32,361 nt of DNA. It comes from Nitrosomonas sp. (lineage in GTDB: Bacteria; Pseudomonadota; Gammaproteobacteria; Burkholderiales; Nitrosomonadaceae). A program made the position numbers and the translations under genes. Shown one piece after another: positions 24,830 to 32,361 of the stretch. The notes beneath the pieces are model-generated. The model was not told where the DNA came from. It saw nothing but the letters and a program-made list of their open reading frames with translations, and ran no database searches. The DNA lies in NCBI GenBank assembly GCA_008015565.1, contig SSFV01000124.1, forward strand, positions 1 to 32,361, given 5' to 3'. Numbering within the stretch: the first letter of the stretch is position 1; each line of letters begins with the position of its first letter.

Positions 24830-26197
24830 ATGATTAAACAGAATTGTAGCGCAGAACCTTTTTACCTCCATTGTTTCCGTTATCTAGGTGGATTGTTCTT
24901 ATGTTTTACTCCTTTGGCACACAGTGCCGGCATAGCCATAATGGAACAGAGTGTCAAAGAATTAGGACAGGCTTTCTCAGGTGCGCCGACTAATTTTACT
25001 GATGCCAGCATGGTGTTCTTCAATCCGGCAGCAATGAGCCAAATCCGAGGTAAGTTAGTTTCTACGGCAGGGTATGTGATTGCACCGTCTGCAGTATTTC
25101 ATGATAGTGCTTCGCAATTAAGTCCTGCATTGGGCGGTGTGCCACTTAGTGGCAATAATGGCGGCAATTCTCCTGATCTGGTATCAGTTCCAAATGTTTA
25201 TTTTGTTCAGGAGCTTACTCCTAGATTAGCATTCGGTTTTGGATTCAACAGTCCCTATGGGATGCGTAACAGCTATCAACCGGATTGGAAAGGGCGCTAC
25301 CAGGCTCTTGATTCAGAGCTGCTGACGCTGAATTTCAATCCGTCTTTATCGTTCAAGGTTACAGAACGGCTTTCAGTCGGCGCTGGTTTTAATGTTCAGT
25401 ACCTCGATACCAAACTAACCAATGCAATCGATTTTGGAACTATCTGCCTGCCGGTGTTGGGCCCAATTACGTGTGCCGGTCAGGGATTGTTACCGCAATC
25501 TTTCGATGGTCATGTATCACTTAATGGCGACAGTGTCGGTTTTGGTTATAATTTTGGGGCTTTTTACACTTTAAATCAGAATACACGATTTGGCGTCAGC
25601 TATCGTTCCAGAATTACTCACGATGTGCATGGTCATGCAAATTTTTCTGTGCCTGATAATGCTTCGGCCTTAACATTAGGCGGTAGCTTCATCGACACCA
25701 AGACACGTACCTCAGTCACATTGCCAGATAGTGTGTTATTCGGTTTTTCTCATCGTATGGGGTCGCACTGGGAAGTATCCGCAGATGCATTGTGGACGCA
25801 TTGGAGTCTGATACGCGAGTTGAGAACTGATTTTTTGTCAGCGCAGCGCGATGATGTTATGGATTTGCGATGGAAGGATACGTGGCGGCTTGCTGCTGGC
25901 ATCAATTATTTTTCTGAGGATAATAAATGGATATTCAGGACAGGATTTGCGTACGATCAAACGCCGGTTCCAGATTCATTGCATCGATCTCCGCGAATTC
26001 CTGACAATGACCGTTATTGGCTGACCGCAGGGGTAACCTACGCATTATTCAGAAACATCACGTTACATGCCGCTTATGCGCATTTATTTATGGGAGATGC
26101 CGCAATTAATCATCGAGGTACTACAGGCGATTTTCTGATAGGTCAATATGCCGAACAAATCAATATTGGCGGTTTGCAGATGGATTGGCGTTTTTAA
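24830..26197 (+). CDS. Outer-membrane transport protein, FadL/OmpP1 family
   Basis: A 455-residue beta-barrel channel for hydrophobic compounds (long-chain fatty acids or aromatic hydrocarbons) in the outer membrane. The signal peptide (hydrophobic YLGGLFLCFTPLAHS) ends just before AGIAIMEQSVKELGQAFSG, which matches the N-terminal hatch that starts mature FadL proteins. MVFFNPAAMSQI carries the family NPA motif. The rest alternates in amphipathic strands and ends in an aromatic residue (WRF), the usual signal for barrel insertion. An in-frame ATG at 24812 exists, but AGGAG at 24821-24825 serves the ATG at 24830. It is unlinked to other lipid genes. Confidence 0.9.
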   Translation: MIKQNCSAEPFYLHCFRYLGGLFLCFTPLAHSAGIAIMEQSVKELGQAFSGAPTNFTDASMVFFNPAAMSQIRGKLVSTAGYVIAPSAVFHDSASQLSPALGGVPLSGNNGGNSPDLVSVPNVYFVQELTPRLAFGFGFNSPYGMRNSYQPDWKGRYQALDSELLTLNFNPSLSFKVTERLSVGAGFNVQYLDTKLTNAIDFGTICLPVLGPITCAGQGLLPQSFDGHVSLNGDSVGFGYNFGAFYTLNQNTRFGVSYRSRITHDVHGHANFSVPDNASALTLGGSFIDTKTRTSVTLPDSVLFGFSHRMGSHWEVSADALWTHWSLIRELRTDFLSAQRDDVMDLRWKDTWRLAAGINYFSEDNKWIFRTGFAYDQTPVPDSLHRSPRIPDNDRYWLTAGVTYALFRNITLHAAYAHLFMGDAAINHRGTTGDFLIGQYAEQINIGGLQMDWRF

Positions 26198-26285
26198 GGA
26201 GCTGTTGTTGTTTACTTTCAAGGCAATCGAAATCATGTAATGATAGGTAAAAAGCGCAAGTTATTTTGAAATAAGGGTATGTATT

Positions 26286-26426
26286 TTAAGTATCTTTCTT
26301 AACAACCTGGCAATAGCGCACTGAGTTTTTAAATGGTCCATCCTGTGTAAAATAGTTCGGAGCATTACCGCCTTGTAAGTCCGATAAGAATAGATGATCC
26401 ATATCGAACGTGGTTACGCCCTGCGT
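26286..26426 (-). pseudogene. Short protein-like reading frame, possible gene remnant
   Basis: Read leftward, a 46-codon stretch between stops has a protein-like composition: TQGVTTFDMDHLFLSDL, then QGGNAPNYFTQDGPFKNSV, then RYCQVVKKDT and TAA at 26286-26288. An ATG at 26402 would give a 38-residue product without a clear Shine-Dalgarno. The look is that of the C-terminus of a soluble protein. The preceding frame (FDHSFTDHF) may be the frameshifted continuation. I cannot name the family. It lies directly downstream of the FmdB-type gene. Confidence 0.35.
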
Positions 26427-26466
26427 TTAAAATGGTCTGTAAAAGAGTGATCGAATCGAACAACAA

Positions 26467-26709
26467 TTAATGTTGCCTACATCGGCATCCAGGTCCATGC
26501 ATGCGGTTTATAGAATCAGAATTCTGTTCAAACGAACGCATTGCTTGCTCTCGGCCACATGCCATGTTGCCGTGCATTGCTGGAGCAAAAAGAAACATTT
26601 TTACGGTCAAACCGCCACAGGCTAGGCATTCTGGATTGGAAGCACTCATTGGACGGTATGCTTCGAAACGCTGCTGGCACTGCGTGCATTGATAATCATA
26701 AGTTGGCAT
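26467..26709 (-). CDS. FmdB-family zinc-ribbon protein
   Basis: An 80-residue protein starting MPTYDYQCTQCQQRFEAYRPM, the standard FmdB/CxxC zinc ribbon, with the second Cys pair in PECLACGG. The first CxxC is at residues 8-11 and the second at about 32-35. The C-terminal tail carries additional Cys and His residues (GPGCRCRQH). Family members are named for a putative formamidase regulator, but the role is generally unknown. AGGAA precedes the ATG. It lies 88 bases downstream of the carbonic anhydrase gene in the same direction and is probably in its operon. Confidence 0.9.
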   Translation of the reverse strand: MPTYDYQCTQCQQRFEAYRPMSASNPECLACGGLTVKMFLFAPAMHGNMACGREQAMRSFEQNSDSINRMHGPGCRCRQH

Positions 26710-26797
26710 TTGATGTTCCTATCAGTTGTTTTAACGTTACTTCGCTGTAGTATTAAGGTATGGCCACCAGCCAGAGCCGGTGGCAAATTTTTAAGAT

Positions 26798-27451
26798 CTA
26801 ACTCCAACGTGTAGGTTGCTTTTCTTTGACGCCGAATTGTGCTGCCGTGACATCGGTTCTTGCCCGTTTTTCTGCATCCCTGGTGGGTGCTCTTAAGCGG
26901 CGTGTTTCGACTTCCCAGACCCAACCGCTGATAATCACATCTTTAGGAATAAGCGGGTGATTTTTAAATGCTTCTATTGTTTTCATACAGGTTTCATCAA
27001 CGTCATCCATCATGCCGATCCATTTAGCAAATGCACCTTTTTCCAGTTTCAGTTCAGGTAATGTTGGGTCCATAGGAACGTTGTCGGTATCGATTCCTTT
27101 GTCACGCAACATTTTTTCCAGATCGGTTGCATTGGCCGACAACATACCGCACTGTGTATGTTGCACAATAACAATTTCCTTGGTACCAAAGAAATTGCAA
27201 GTTAACATCGCCGAGCGGATCGCATCATCGGTGACGATACCTCCCGCATTACGGAAGCAGTGAGCATCGCCGCCGCCCGCTGGAGTGTCGACTTGAATGC
27301 CAAGTGCTTCATCAATCGGCAAACGTTCGTCCATGCAAGTCAATACCCACAGTTTGCGATTGTTATGCCCATCTTGTCCGTGACGGCGGCGTTGAGCCCA
27401 AAGATCGTATGCGGCAACCCGTGCATTTAATTCTTCTTTGAGAGTTTTCAT
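26798..27451 (-). CDS. Beta-class carbonic anhydrase family protein
   Basis: A 217-residue enzyme of the beta-carbonic anhydrase fold, expected to interconvert CO2 and bicarbonate. Zinc ligands are Cys39 (TCMDER), His98 and Cys101 (QHTQCGM), and the Asp41-Arg43 dyad is intact. HCFRNAGGIVTDDAIRS carries the conserved RNAGG. It belongs to the smaller, divergent type of beta-enzyme; related folds hydrolyse other substrates such as CS2, so the assignment is by family. There is no signal peptide: cytoplasmic. AAGGA lies 9 bases before the ATG. A sigma-54 promoter lies about 130 bases upstream and a sigma-54 activator gene is divergent. In an autotroph this would feed bicarbonate/CO2 metabolism. 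Confidence 0.9.
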   Translation of the reverse strand: MKTLKEELNARVAAYDLWAQRRRHGQDGHNNRKLWVLTCMDERLPIDEALGIQVDTPAGGGDAHCFRNAGGIVTDDAIRSAMLTCNFFGTKEIVIVQHTQCGMLSANATDLEKMLRDKGIDTDNVPMDPTLPELKLEKGAFAKWIGMMDDVDETCMKTIEAFKNHPLIPKDVIISGWVWEVETRRLRAPTRDAEKRARTDVTAAQFGVKEKQPTRWS

Positions 27452-27579
27452 GATGTTATTCCTTATTGTATCTATTGAAAGTTAAAATATCCTGAAGCTA
27501 TCTGCTTACTGTAAGCGCGCTTATAGGGATTTTTCCGGACTATATAAGTCGTGCACCTTTTTCTAGGTACAACCTATAA

Positions 27580-27595
27580 CGCAAATATCATGCCA
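27580..27595 (-). promoter_or_regulatory. Sigma-54 (-24/-12) promoter for the carbonic anhydrase gene
   Basis: On the minus strand the sequence reads TGGCATGATATTTGCG. Against the consensus TGGCACG-N4-TTGCW it matches the GG and GC dinucleotides with the exact 10-base interval required, plus CA, G and TT; only C6 and the last base differ. Transcription would start near 27569, leaving a leader of about 118 bases to the carbonic anhydrase ATG at 27451. Confidence 0.75.
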
Positions 27596-27629
27596 TTCAT
27601 ATTTGATATTTACTTTCTCTAAATATCAA
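27583..27629. promoter_or_regulatory. Three-copy half-site array, candidate activator binding sites
   Basis: AAATATCA occurs at 27583-27590 and 27621-27628, and its inverse TGATATTT at 27604-27611. The second and third copies form a perfect 10-bp inverted repeat: TTGATATTTA (27603-27612) with TAAATATCAA (27620-27629), 7-base spacer. The first copy overlaps the -12 region of the sigma-54 promoter. The array lies between the divergent carbonic anhydrase and activator genes. Confidence 0.6.
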
Positions 27630-27666
27630 TAGATTATGATTATGTAATTGTTGTATTCGTGTAGTT

Positions 27667-29277
27667 ATGATTCAATTGATGAAGAACTGCTTCACATACT
27701 ATGCAAAGCTTATGAACAAAAATCCTCTTTCAGAATTAACTCCGGTCTTCTTTTTACAAACATTCATTCTTGAACTCATGCATGCGAGTGAACAGCAAGG
27801 GCAAGCACATTGCGAGCAATTGATAGAACATATCGCTAAAACTGCAGGATGTTTTTTTGAAAAAACTTACCGGGAAAATACCGGCAAGCATGATCAACTT
27901 GATATTGAAAGTTATGTGGAACTTATACTCGGTTTAAAAAATAATATTGGTGGTAAATTTTCACTGGCTACTAGCAATCAGGATTGTATAACCGTGACAA
28001 ATGCTTGTTGCCCATTTGGTGATCAAGTAACCAACTTTCCAGAATTGTGCCGGATGACTTCAAGTGTATTTGGCGGCATTGCGGCCAGAAACTTCGGGTA
28101 TGCCAAAGTTGAAATAAAAAAAAGCATTGCCCGCCACGATGGTAAATGCCATGTCTGTATTTACACTAATCCACGCGTAGCGAAAGGACGCGCTGGCTTG
28201 GAATACACGGACTCAACGTCAGTGAGAGAGATTGAGGATATTAATGCGTTACATTCACGCATTGAAACAAGTATGCGGCAGCTCTGGAATAAACAAAGCA
28301 AGCGAATTTTGTATAAACATCAACAGCCTGCGATTATTGCGAAATCCCCCGTCATGCAAAGAATATTGCAATCTATCGAAGTTATTGCCCCTACATTGGC
28401 GACAGTACTAATTCAAGGACAAACAGGCGTCGGCAAGGAATTAATCGCACGCGCCATTCATGCCATGAGTAACCGCTGCCAAAAACCTTTTATCCCTATA
28501 AACTGCGGCGCGATTCCGGAAAGTTTGATTGAAAGCACATTGTTTGGGCACGAGAAAGGTGCTTTTACCGGGGCTATCGAAGTGCATCAAGGCTATTTTG
28601 AAAGAGCTGAAGGCGGTACTCTTTTTTTAGATGAAATTGATTCATTGTCGCCCGCGGCACAGACCCGGTTGCTACGGGTAATTCAAGAGGGAGAAATGGA
28701 AAGAGTGGGTGGTAAGCAGACGTTAGCGATCGATGTGAGAATTATTTCCGCGACCAACCAAGATCTGGAACAACTTGTTAAACAAAATTTATTTCGTAAT
28801 GACTTGTATTACCGAATCAATGTTGTTCGTTTAAGCATTCCTCCTTTGGCGGAACGCTCTGAAGACTTACCGTATCTCGTGCAATTGATTATTCAGCGAT
28901 TGAATAAAAAATATAATAGAGAAGTTGAATCAGTCGGCCGCGAAGTGATGCAGCAAATTCTCGCTTATCATTGGCCCGGTAATGTTCGTGAACTGGAAAA
29001 CATCATAGAGCGCAGTCTCCTCTTTACCCGTGGCAAAGAAATAACTAAGTTAGATCTGGAACTTCCACTTCCAGCGGAAAATCTTGCGCAATGGAAGGGA
29101 GTCAAGGGAAGTACTGTCGCCAGAATTGAACAGTCATTTCTCGAAGCGGCTTTAAAACAGCACCGTGGCGACATAAAGAAAATTTCCGAGAATATGGGAA
29201 TCTCATCGCGAGCGGTTTATGCTAAATTGAAAAAATATGCGATAAATTTAGCGGATTATCGTGGAAATTGTGAATGA
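27667..29277 (+). CDS. Sigma-54-dependent transcriptional activator with Cys-rich sensor domain
   Basis: A 536-residue bacterial enhancer-binding protein. The N-terminal sensor (about residues 1-200) is cysteine-rich: Cys107, Cys114-Cys115 (NACCPFGD), Cys128 (ELCRM) and Cys161/Cys164 (GKCHVC), with the SSVFGGIAARNFGYAKVE segment between. It resembles V4R/MetOD1-type output or sensor domains, but I am not certain of the name. The AAA+ domain has Walker A GQTGVGKE at 251-258, the sigma-54-contacting GAFTGA loop at 298-303, Walker B GGTLFLDEID, and the sensor II region WPGNVREL. A Fis-type helix-turn-helix (KKISENMGISSRAVYAKLKK) ends the protein. The start may be M1 or M5; no Shine-Dalgarno decides. 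It is divergent from the carbonic anhydrase, with a sigma-54 promoter between, so it is the probable regulator of that gene. Confidence 0.93.
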   Translation: MIQLMKNCFTYYAKLMNKNPLSELTPVFFLQTFILELMHASEQQGQAHCEQLIEHIAKTAGCFFEKTYRENTGKHDQLDIESYVELILGLKNNIGGKFSLATSNQDCITVTNACCPFGDQVTNFPELCRMTSSVFGGIAARNFGYAKVEIKKSIARHDGKCHVCIYTNPRVAKGRAGLEYTDSTSVREIEDINALHSRIETSMRQLWNKQSKRILYKHQQPAIIAKSPVMQRILQSIEVIAPTLATVLIQGQTGVGKELIARAIHAMSNRCQKPFIPINCGAIPESLIESTLFGHEKGAFTGAIEVHQGYFERAEGGTLFLDEIDSLSPAAQTRLLRVIQEGEMERVGGKQTLAIDVRIISATNQDLEQLVKQNLFRNDLYYRINVVRLSIPPLAERSEDLPYLVQLIIQRLNKKYNREVESVGREVMQQILAYHWPGNVRELENIIERSLLFTRGKEITKLDLELPLPAENLAQWKGVKGSTVARIEQSFLEAALKQHRGDIKKISENMGISSRAVYAKLKKYAINLADYRGNCE

Positions 29278-29292
29278 AAAATCTTAAATAAC

Positions 29293-29340
29293 CAGGGTAA
29301 CCGTCCGCACACGCCCGGCAATGATAAAGGTTTTACCCTG
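29293..29340 (+). repeat. Inverted repeat after the activator gene
   Basis: CAGGGTAA (29293-29300) and TTACCCTG (29333-29340) are a perfect 8-bp pair separated by 32 bases containing a GC-rich stretch (CACGCCCGGC). No T-run follows. It may fold as a transcription end or be chance. The rest of the 360-base gap to ftsH (29341-29651) shows only a basic 38-codon frame (29481-29597) that I do not trust. Confidence 0.35.
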
Positions 29341-29592
29341 AAAATCGGCCAACTTGTTTTTTCTTGATCAAGAACTAACAAAATCAAATGCGAGATAGCC
29401 AGAAAAGACCGGCGCATATGGCATGAGATTATAAATGTCCTACGGGTGTGTTTTTAAAAAAGAAAGCAGATGGTAAAGGGATGAAACGTAAGCACCCAGG
29501 ACAAGTCTGCATGATTTTGCTCAGCCAAAAAAGAGGCGCCAAATATTGGGCGGATCAGATTCCCGACCACATACATAGGGTAAAAGTTTTTT

Positions 29593-29598
29593 TATAAT
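29593..29598 (+). promoter_or_regulatory. -10 box upstream of ftsH
   Basis: A perfect TATAAT 54 bases upstream of the chosen ATG, after a T-run. The -35 position at 17 bp (CATACA, 29570-29575) is a 3/6 match. No heat-shock-type promoter was recognised. Confidence 0.35.
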
Positions 29599-29651
29599 AG
29601 CGATTAATTGCTATGAAAAAATTTTATTATTGATACTCATTGAGGAACGCA

Positions 29652-31478
29652 ATGGATAATAAAGCAAAGATCAATTTTTGGTTTGTCATTATCGCTATCG
29701 CGAGTTTGTTGCTAGTTCAGAATTTATATACGCGATATACACAGATTGAGCCTATTCCATACAGCCGTTTTCAACATTTTCTGGAGCAGGGGCAAATTGC
29801 CGAAATTGCGATTACTGAGAATCAGATTTTCGGTACGCTGAAAGAAAAGCATGCCGATGGTTTTAAGGATTTCGTGACGACGCGTGTTGAACCGGATTTG
29901 GCAGAAATACTCGATAAATACAACGTCGTGTATACCGGTGTAGTGCAAAGCACGTGGCTACGTGATGTGCTTTCATGGATTGTGCCGATGGTTATTTTTA
30001 TTGCTATTTGGTTATTCATAATCCGGCGTATGGGTGGCAGTATGAGCAGCGGCTTGATGTCGATAGGTAAAAGCCGTGCGAAGGTGTTTGTCGAGAAAGA
30101 AACCAAAGTTACTTTCAATGATGTTGCCGGCGTCGATGAAGCCAAGGAAGAATTGATAGAAATCGTAAATTTTCTAAAGAATCCAGCTGATTACAGCCGC
30201 TTGGGCGGGCGTGCGCCAAAAGGTATTTTACTGGTAGGTCCGCCAGGCACCGGCAAGACGCTTTTGGCGCGCGCTGTGGCCGGTGAAGCGGGGGTGCCGT
30301 TTTTTTCCATTTCAGGTTCGGAATTCGTTGAAATGTTTGTCGGTGTCGGCGCAGCCAGGGTGCGTGATTTATTCGAGCAAGCACGGCAAATGGCGCCGGC
30401 AATCATTTTTATCGACGAACTGGATGCCTTGGGTCGTGCCCGGGGTGCTTATGGACTCGGCGGCGGGCATGACGAAAAAGAACAAACTTTGAATCAGCTC
30501 TTAGCAGAGTTGGATGGTTTTGATCCCAGTAGCGGGATCGTACTCCTGGCGGCGACCAATCGCCCGGAAATTCTCGATCCGGCCTTGTTGCGCGCCGGCA
30601 GGTTTGATCGTCAAGTGCTGGTAGATCGCCCCGATAAAGCAGGACGAGAGCAGATTCTTGCGGTTCATGCAAAAAAAGTGAAGTTGCATGGCGATGTGGA
30701 AATCGAACAAATTGCTGCGTTAACCCCCGGATTTACCGGCGCGGATCTGGCAAATCTGATTAACGAGGCCACCTTGCTTGCGACACGGCGAGGTGCGGAC
30801 TCGGTATCCATGGAAGATTTTAATAATGCCATTGAGCGTATTGTGGCAGGTTTGGAAAAGCGCAATCGCCTGCTGAATCCAAATGAGCGGCGTGTGGTGG
30901 CGTTTCACGAACTGGGCCACGCTATGGTGGCATTGGCACTGCCGGGTACTGACGAGGTGCACAAAGTATCCATTATTCCGCGTGGTATTGGCGCATTGGG
31001 TTATACCATTCAGCGGCCTACGGAAGATCGATTTTTAATGACGCGCGTAGAATTGCAGAATAAGATGGCGGTGCTTCTTGGCGGACGAGCCGCCGAGCAA
31101 GTGGTATTTGGAGAGATTTCGACGGGTGCCGCCGATGATTTGGTACGAGCTACCGATATTGCCCGTGCCATGGTATTGCGGTACGGCATGAGTGAGGCGC
31201 TAGGCAATGTTGCATACGATCGTGAGCAATCCGTTTTTTTGCAAACCAATATCCCTATGCCGCAGAATCGTAATTATAGCGAAGAGACTGCGCATAAAAT
31301 CGACATCGCAGTCCGTACCTTGGTTGATCAAGCTTTGGTATCCGCAAGTAATATTTTAAAAAGGAACCGTCCTTTATTGGATCAAACTGCAGAAAAATTG
31401 TTGCAAAACGAAACACTTAATCAGTCAGATATCATCAAACTCAAACAAGCCATTGCAGCGAATACGGTAAAAACCTAA
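29652..31478 (+). CDS. ftsH: FtsH-type membrane AAA+ zinc protease (second-copy type)
   Basis: A 608-residue inner-membrane protease. Two membrane helices (about residues 8-24 and 98-118) flank a periplasmic loop. The AAA+ module has Walker A GPPGTGKT from residue 196, Walker [13 protein letters not shown] and the second-region-of-homology [19 protein letters not shown]. The zinc site is HELGH at 419-423, where housekeeping FtsH usually has HEAGH, and the acidic ligand region [11 protein letters not shown] follows. It is a little shorter than E. coli FtsH and not next to rlmE or folP, so I think it is an accessory paralogue. GAGGAA (29642-29647) supports the ATG at 29652; a TTG at 29640 is only an extension. 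It converges on the kinase-like gene with 13 bases between stops. Confidence 0.92.
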   Translation: MDNKAKINFWFVIIAIASLLLVQNLYTRYTQIEPIPYSRFQHFLEQGQIAEIAITENQIFGTLKEKHADGFKDFVTTRVEPDLAEILDKYNVVYTGVVQSTWLRDVLSWIVPMVIFIAIWLFIIRRMGGSMSSGLMSIGKSRAKVFVEKETKVTFNDVAGVDEAKEELIEIVNFLKNPADYSRLGGRAPKGILLVGPPGTGKTLLARAVAGEAGVPFFSISGSEFVEMFVGVGAARVRDLFEQARQMAPAIIFIDELDALGRARGAYGLGGGHDEKEQTLNQLLAELDGFDPSSGIVLLAATNRPEILDPALLRAGRFDRQVLVDRPDKAGREQILAVHAKKVKLHGDVEIEQIAALTPGFTGADLANLINEATLLATRRGADSVSMEDFNNAIERIVAGLEKRNRLLNPNERRVVAFHELGHAMVALALPGTDEVHKVSIIPRGIGALGYTIQRPTEDRFLMTRVELQNKMAVLLGGRAAEQVVFGEISTGAADDLVRATDIARAMVLRYGMSEALGNVAYDREQSVFLQTNIPMPQNRNYSEETAHKIDIAVRTLVDQALVSASNILKRNRPLLDQTAEKLLQNETLNQSDIIKLKQAIAANTVKT

Positions 31479-31491
31479 GCGGAAAAAATGG

Positions 31492-32361
31492 TTATTGACT
31501 GGCAACTTGGATGGCCTTGCTATTTAAGGAAGGCGGGATCAAAACCCGAATGGGCCGCGTGCTGATACTGAATTCAACAGTGCTCTCGGCCTCGATATCG
31601 CGATTGCGGAAATAATCGCCGTCGACTTGCAACGGATACGATTTATTATGGAGTGTGCAGGCAATTTTTTTTCCCGAGAAATATTGCATGGGCAAATTTG
31701 CCGGTTTACGTTGCAGAATTTTCATGGCTTTGACGAGTTCATGCTGATGCTTAGCACCCGGCAAGAAGCCAACCACCAATTCACTTTTTGAAGGATTGGC
31801 TGCGGGAACAAGTTGTAAGTTTCTGGCGTATGCAGAATTGTTGGCTACGATGATATACCCTGATCCGTGATCAATAACCGGTTCTCCATCAACACGGACG
31901 GATACTGTCGGGTGATGTAAGGAACATAATGCTTTTAATCCGTGCCAGATATAAATGGAATCGTTGAGTGGGCCTTTTCTTTTACCGATATTTTTGACTG
32001 TTAACGAATCCAGCCCCATAGAAGCCATATGAAAAAAAGGCTTTTCACCTTGAATGTCTTGACCGCTGATCAAGCCATAAAATTGCTGCAAACAGGTTCC
32101 TGCCGCTATGGCTTCAAGCAAGTCTTGGACATATATGCTCATTTCGTAGGAGCGGGCAAAAAGCGATTCATTGCCGCCGGGTATGGCATAAAGGGGGGTG
32201 CCGGTCTTATTGATGATGTCAAGCAGTTTCCGGATGGTTCCGTCTCCACCTACCACTACCACCAAATCACTTTTGGCAATGTCATCCTTGACGCGTGAGT
32301 AGCCCTTCATCTTTTTCTCGGATGTGCGGACAACAACACTTTTCCCCTGGCCGGATAGCTC
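31492..32361 (-). CDS. Diacylglycerol-kinase-family protein, N-terminus outside window
   Basis: The frame is open to the right edge: upstream of the ATG at 32310 it continues in frame with a GKSVVVRTSEKK segment, so the gene probably begins beyond 32361. The nucleotide-binding signature VVVVGGDGTIRKLLDII and the AIPGGNESLFAR segment are those of the DAGK catalytic domain (lipid kinase, YegS/BmrU-like). The second beta-rich domain continues with FFHMASMGLDSLTVK and ends with a conserved-type PLQVDGDYFRNRDIEAE region. It likely phosphorylates a membrane lipid or sphingoid base; the substrate is not known. The GGDGT loop is intact. Confidence 0.88.
   Translation of the reverse strand, partial: ELSGQGKSVVVRTSEKKMKGYSRVKDDIAKSDLVVVVGGDGTIRKLLDIINKTGTPLYAIPGGNESLFARSYEMSIYVQDLLEAIAAGTCLQQFYGLISGQDIQGEKPFFHMASMGLDSLTVKNIGKRKGPLNDSIYIWHGLKALCSLHHPTVSVRVDGEPVIDHGSGYIIVANNSAYARNLQLVPAANPSKSELVVGFLPGAKHQHELVKAMKILQRKPANLPMQYFSGKKIACTLHNKSYPLQVDGDYFRNRDIEAESTVEFSISTRPIRVLIPPSLNSKAIQVASQ

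Noticed and set aside
29481-29597. A basic 38-codon frame before ftsH
   Set aside because: The only purine-rich stretch (AAAGGG) touches the ATG, leaving no spacing for a ribosome site, and its end overlaps the TATAAT box.
1-32361. CRISPR array or prophage
   Set aside because: No regularly spaced direct repeats and no phage structural or integrase genes were seen.

Overview
The window looks like chromosome from an ammonia-oxidizing betaproteobacterium of the genus Nitrosomonas. The best evidence is a cytochrome P460 gene (15888-16484) facing a nitrosocyanin gene (16751-17161); nitrosocyanin is known essentially only from ammonia oxidizers. The AT-leaning base composition, and an alanine at P460 residue 131 where N. 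europaea has a functional glutamate, point to the N. oligotropha/ureae/AL212 side of the genus rather than N. europaea. That placement is inference from memory of the families, not from a search.

Layout. 1-280 is the broken right end of an IS3-type element. 741-4545 is a small chemotaxis block: a CheW-like adaptor, a complete Tar-type chemoreceptor ending in a CheR-docking-type tail, and a decayed but still open second chemoreceptor. 4669-7115 holds an orphan FecR-like protein, a 50-residue membrane protein and a DUF4139 protein. A tRNA-Leu(UAA) lies at 7233-7322, followed by about 600 bases with almost no coding signal. 8059-11540 is a cell-surface polysaccharide module: an SGNH hydrolase overlapping a UDP-GlcNAc 2-epimerase, facing a heparinase II/III-like lyase. 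11925-14906 has a catalytically dead EAL-HDOD protein and an amino acid permease. 15159-17161 has a rhodanese, a transposase scar, P460 and nitrosocyanin. 17343-20452 is the conserved neighbourhood gloB / YafS-like methyltransferase / rnhA / dnaQ plus a small unknown gene. 21103-26197 has a GT25 glycosyltransferase, a large GGDEF-EAL protein and a FadL-family porin. 26467-29277 is a divergent regulatory unit: an FmdB-type zinc ribbon and a beta-carbonic anhydrase read leftward, and a sigma-54 activator reads rightward. 29652-31478 is an FtsH paralogue, and a diacylglycerol-kinase-like gene runs off the right edge.

How the parts work together. P460 and nitrosocyanin are periplasmic metalloproteins linked to nitrogen-oxide chemistry. 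Each has its own sigma-70-like promoter, and P460 has a good terminator. The carbonic anhydrase has a correctly spaced -24/-12 (sigma-54) promoter in front of it, overlapped and flanked by three copies of one half-site, so the divergent activator is its likely regulator. This and the unusual P460 are the two most interesting points, followed by the retained but structurally crippled chemoreceptor duplicate. No CRISPR array, prophage or complete mobile element was seen.
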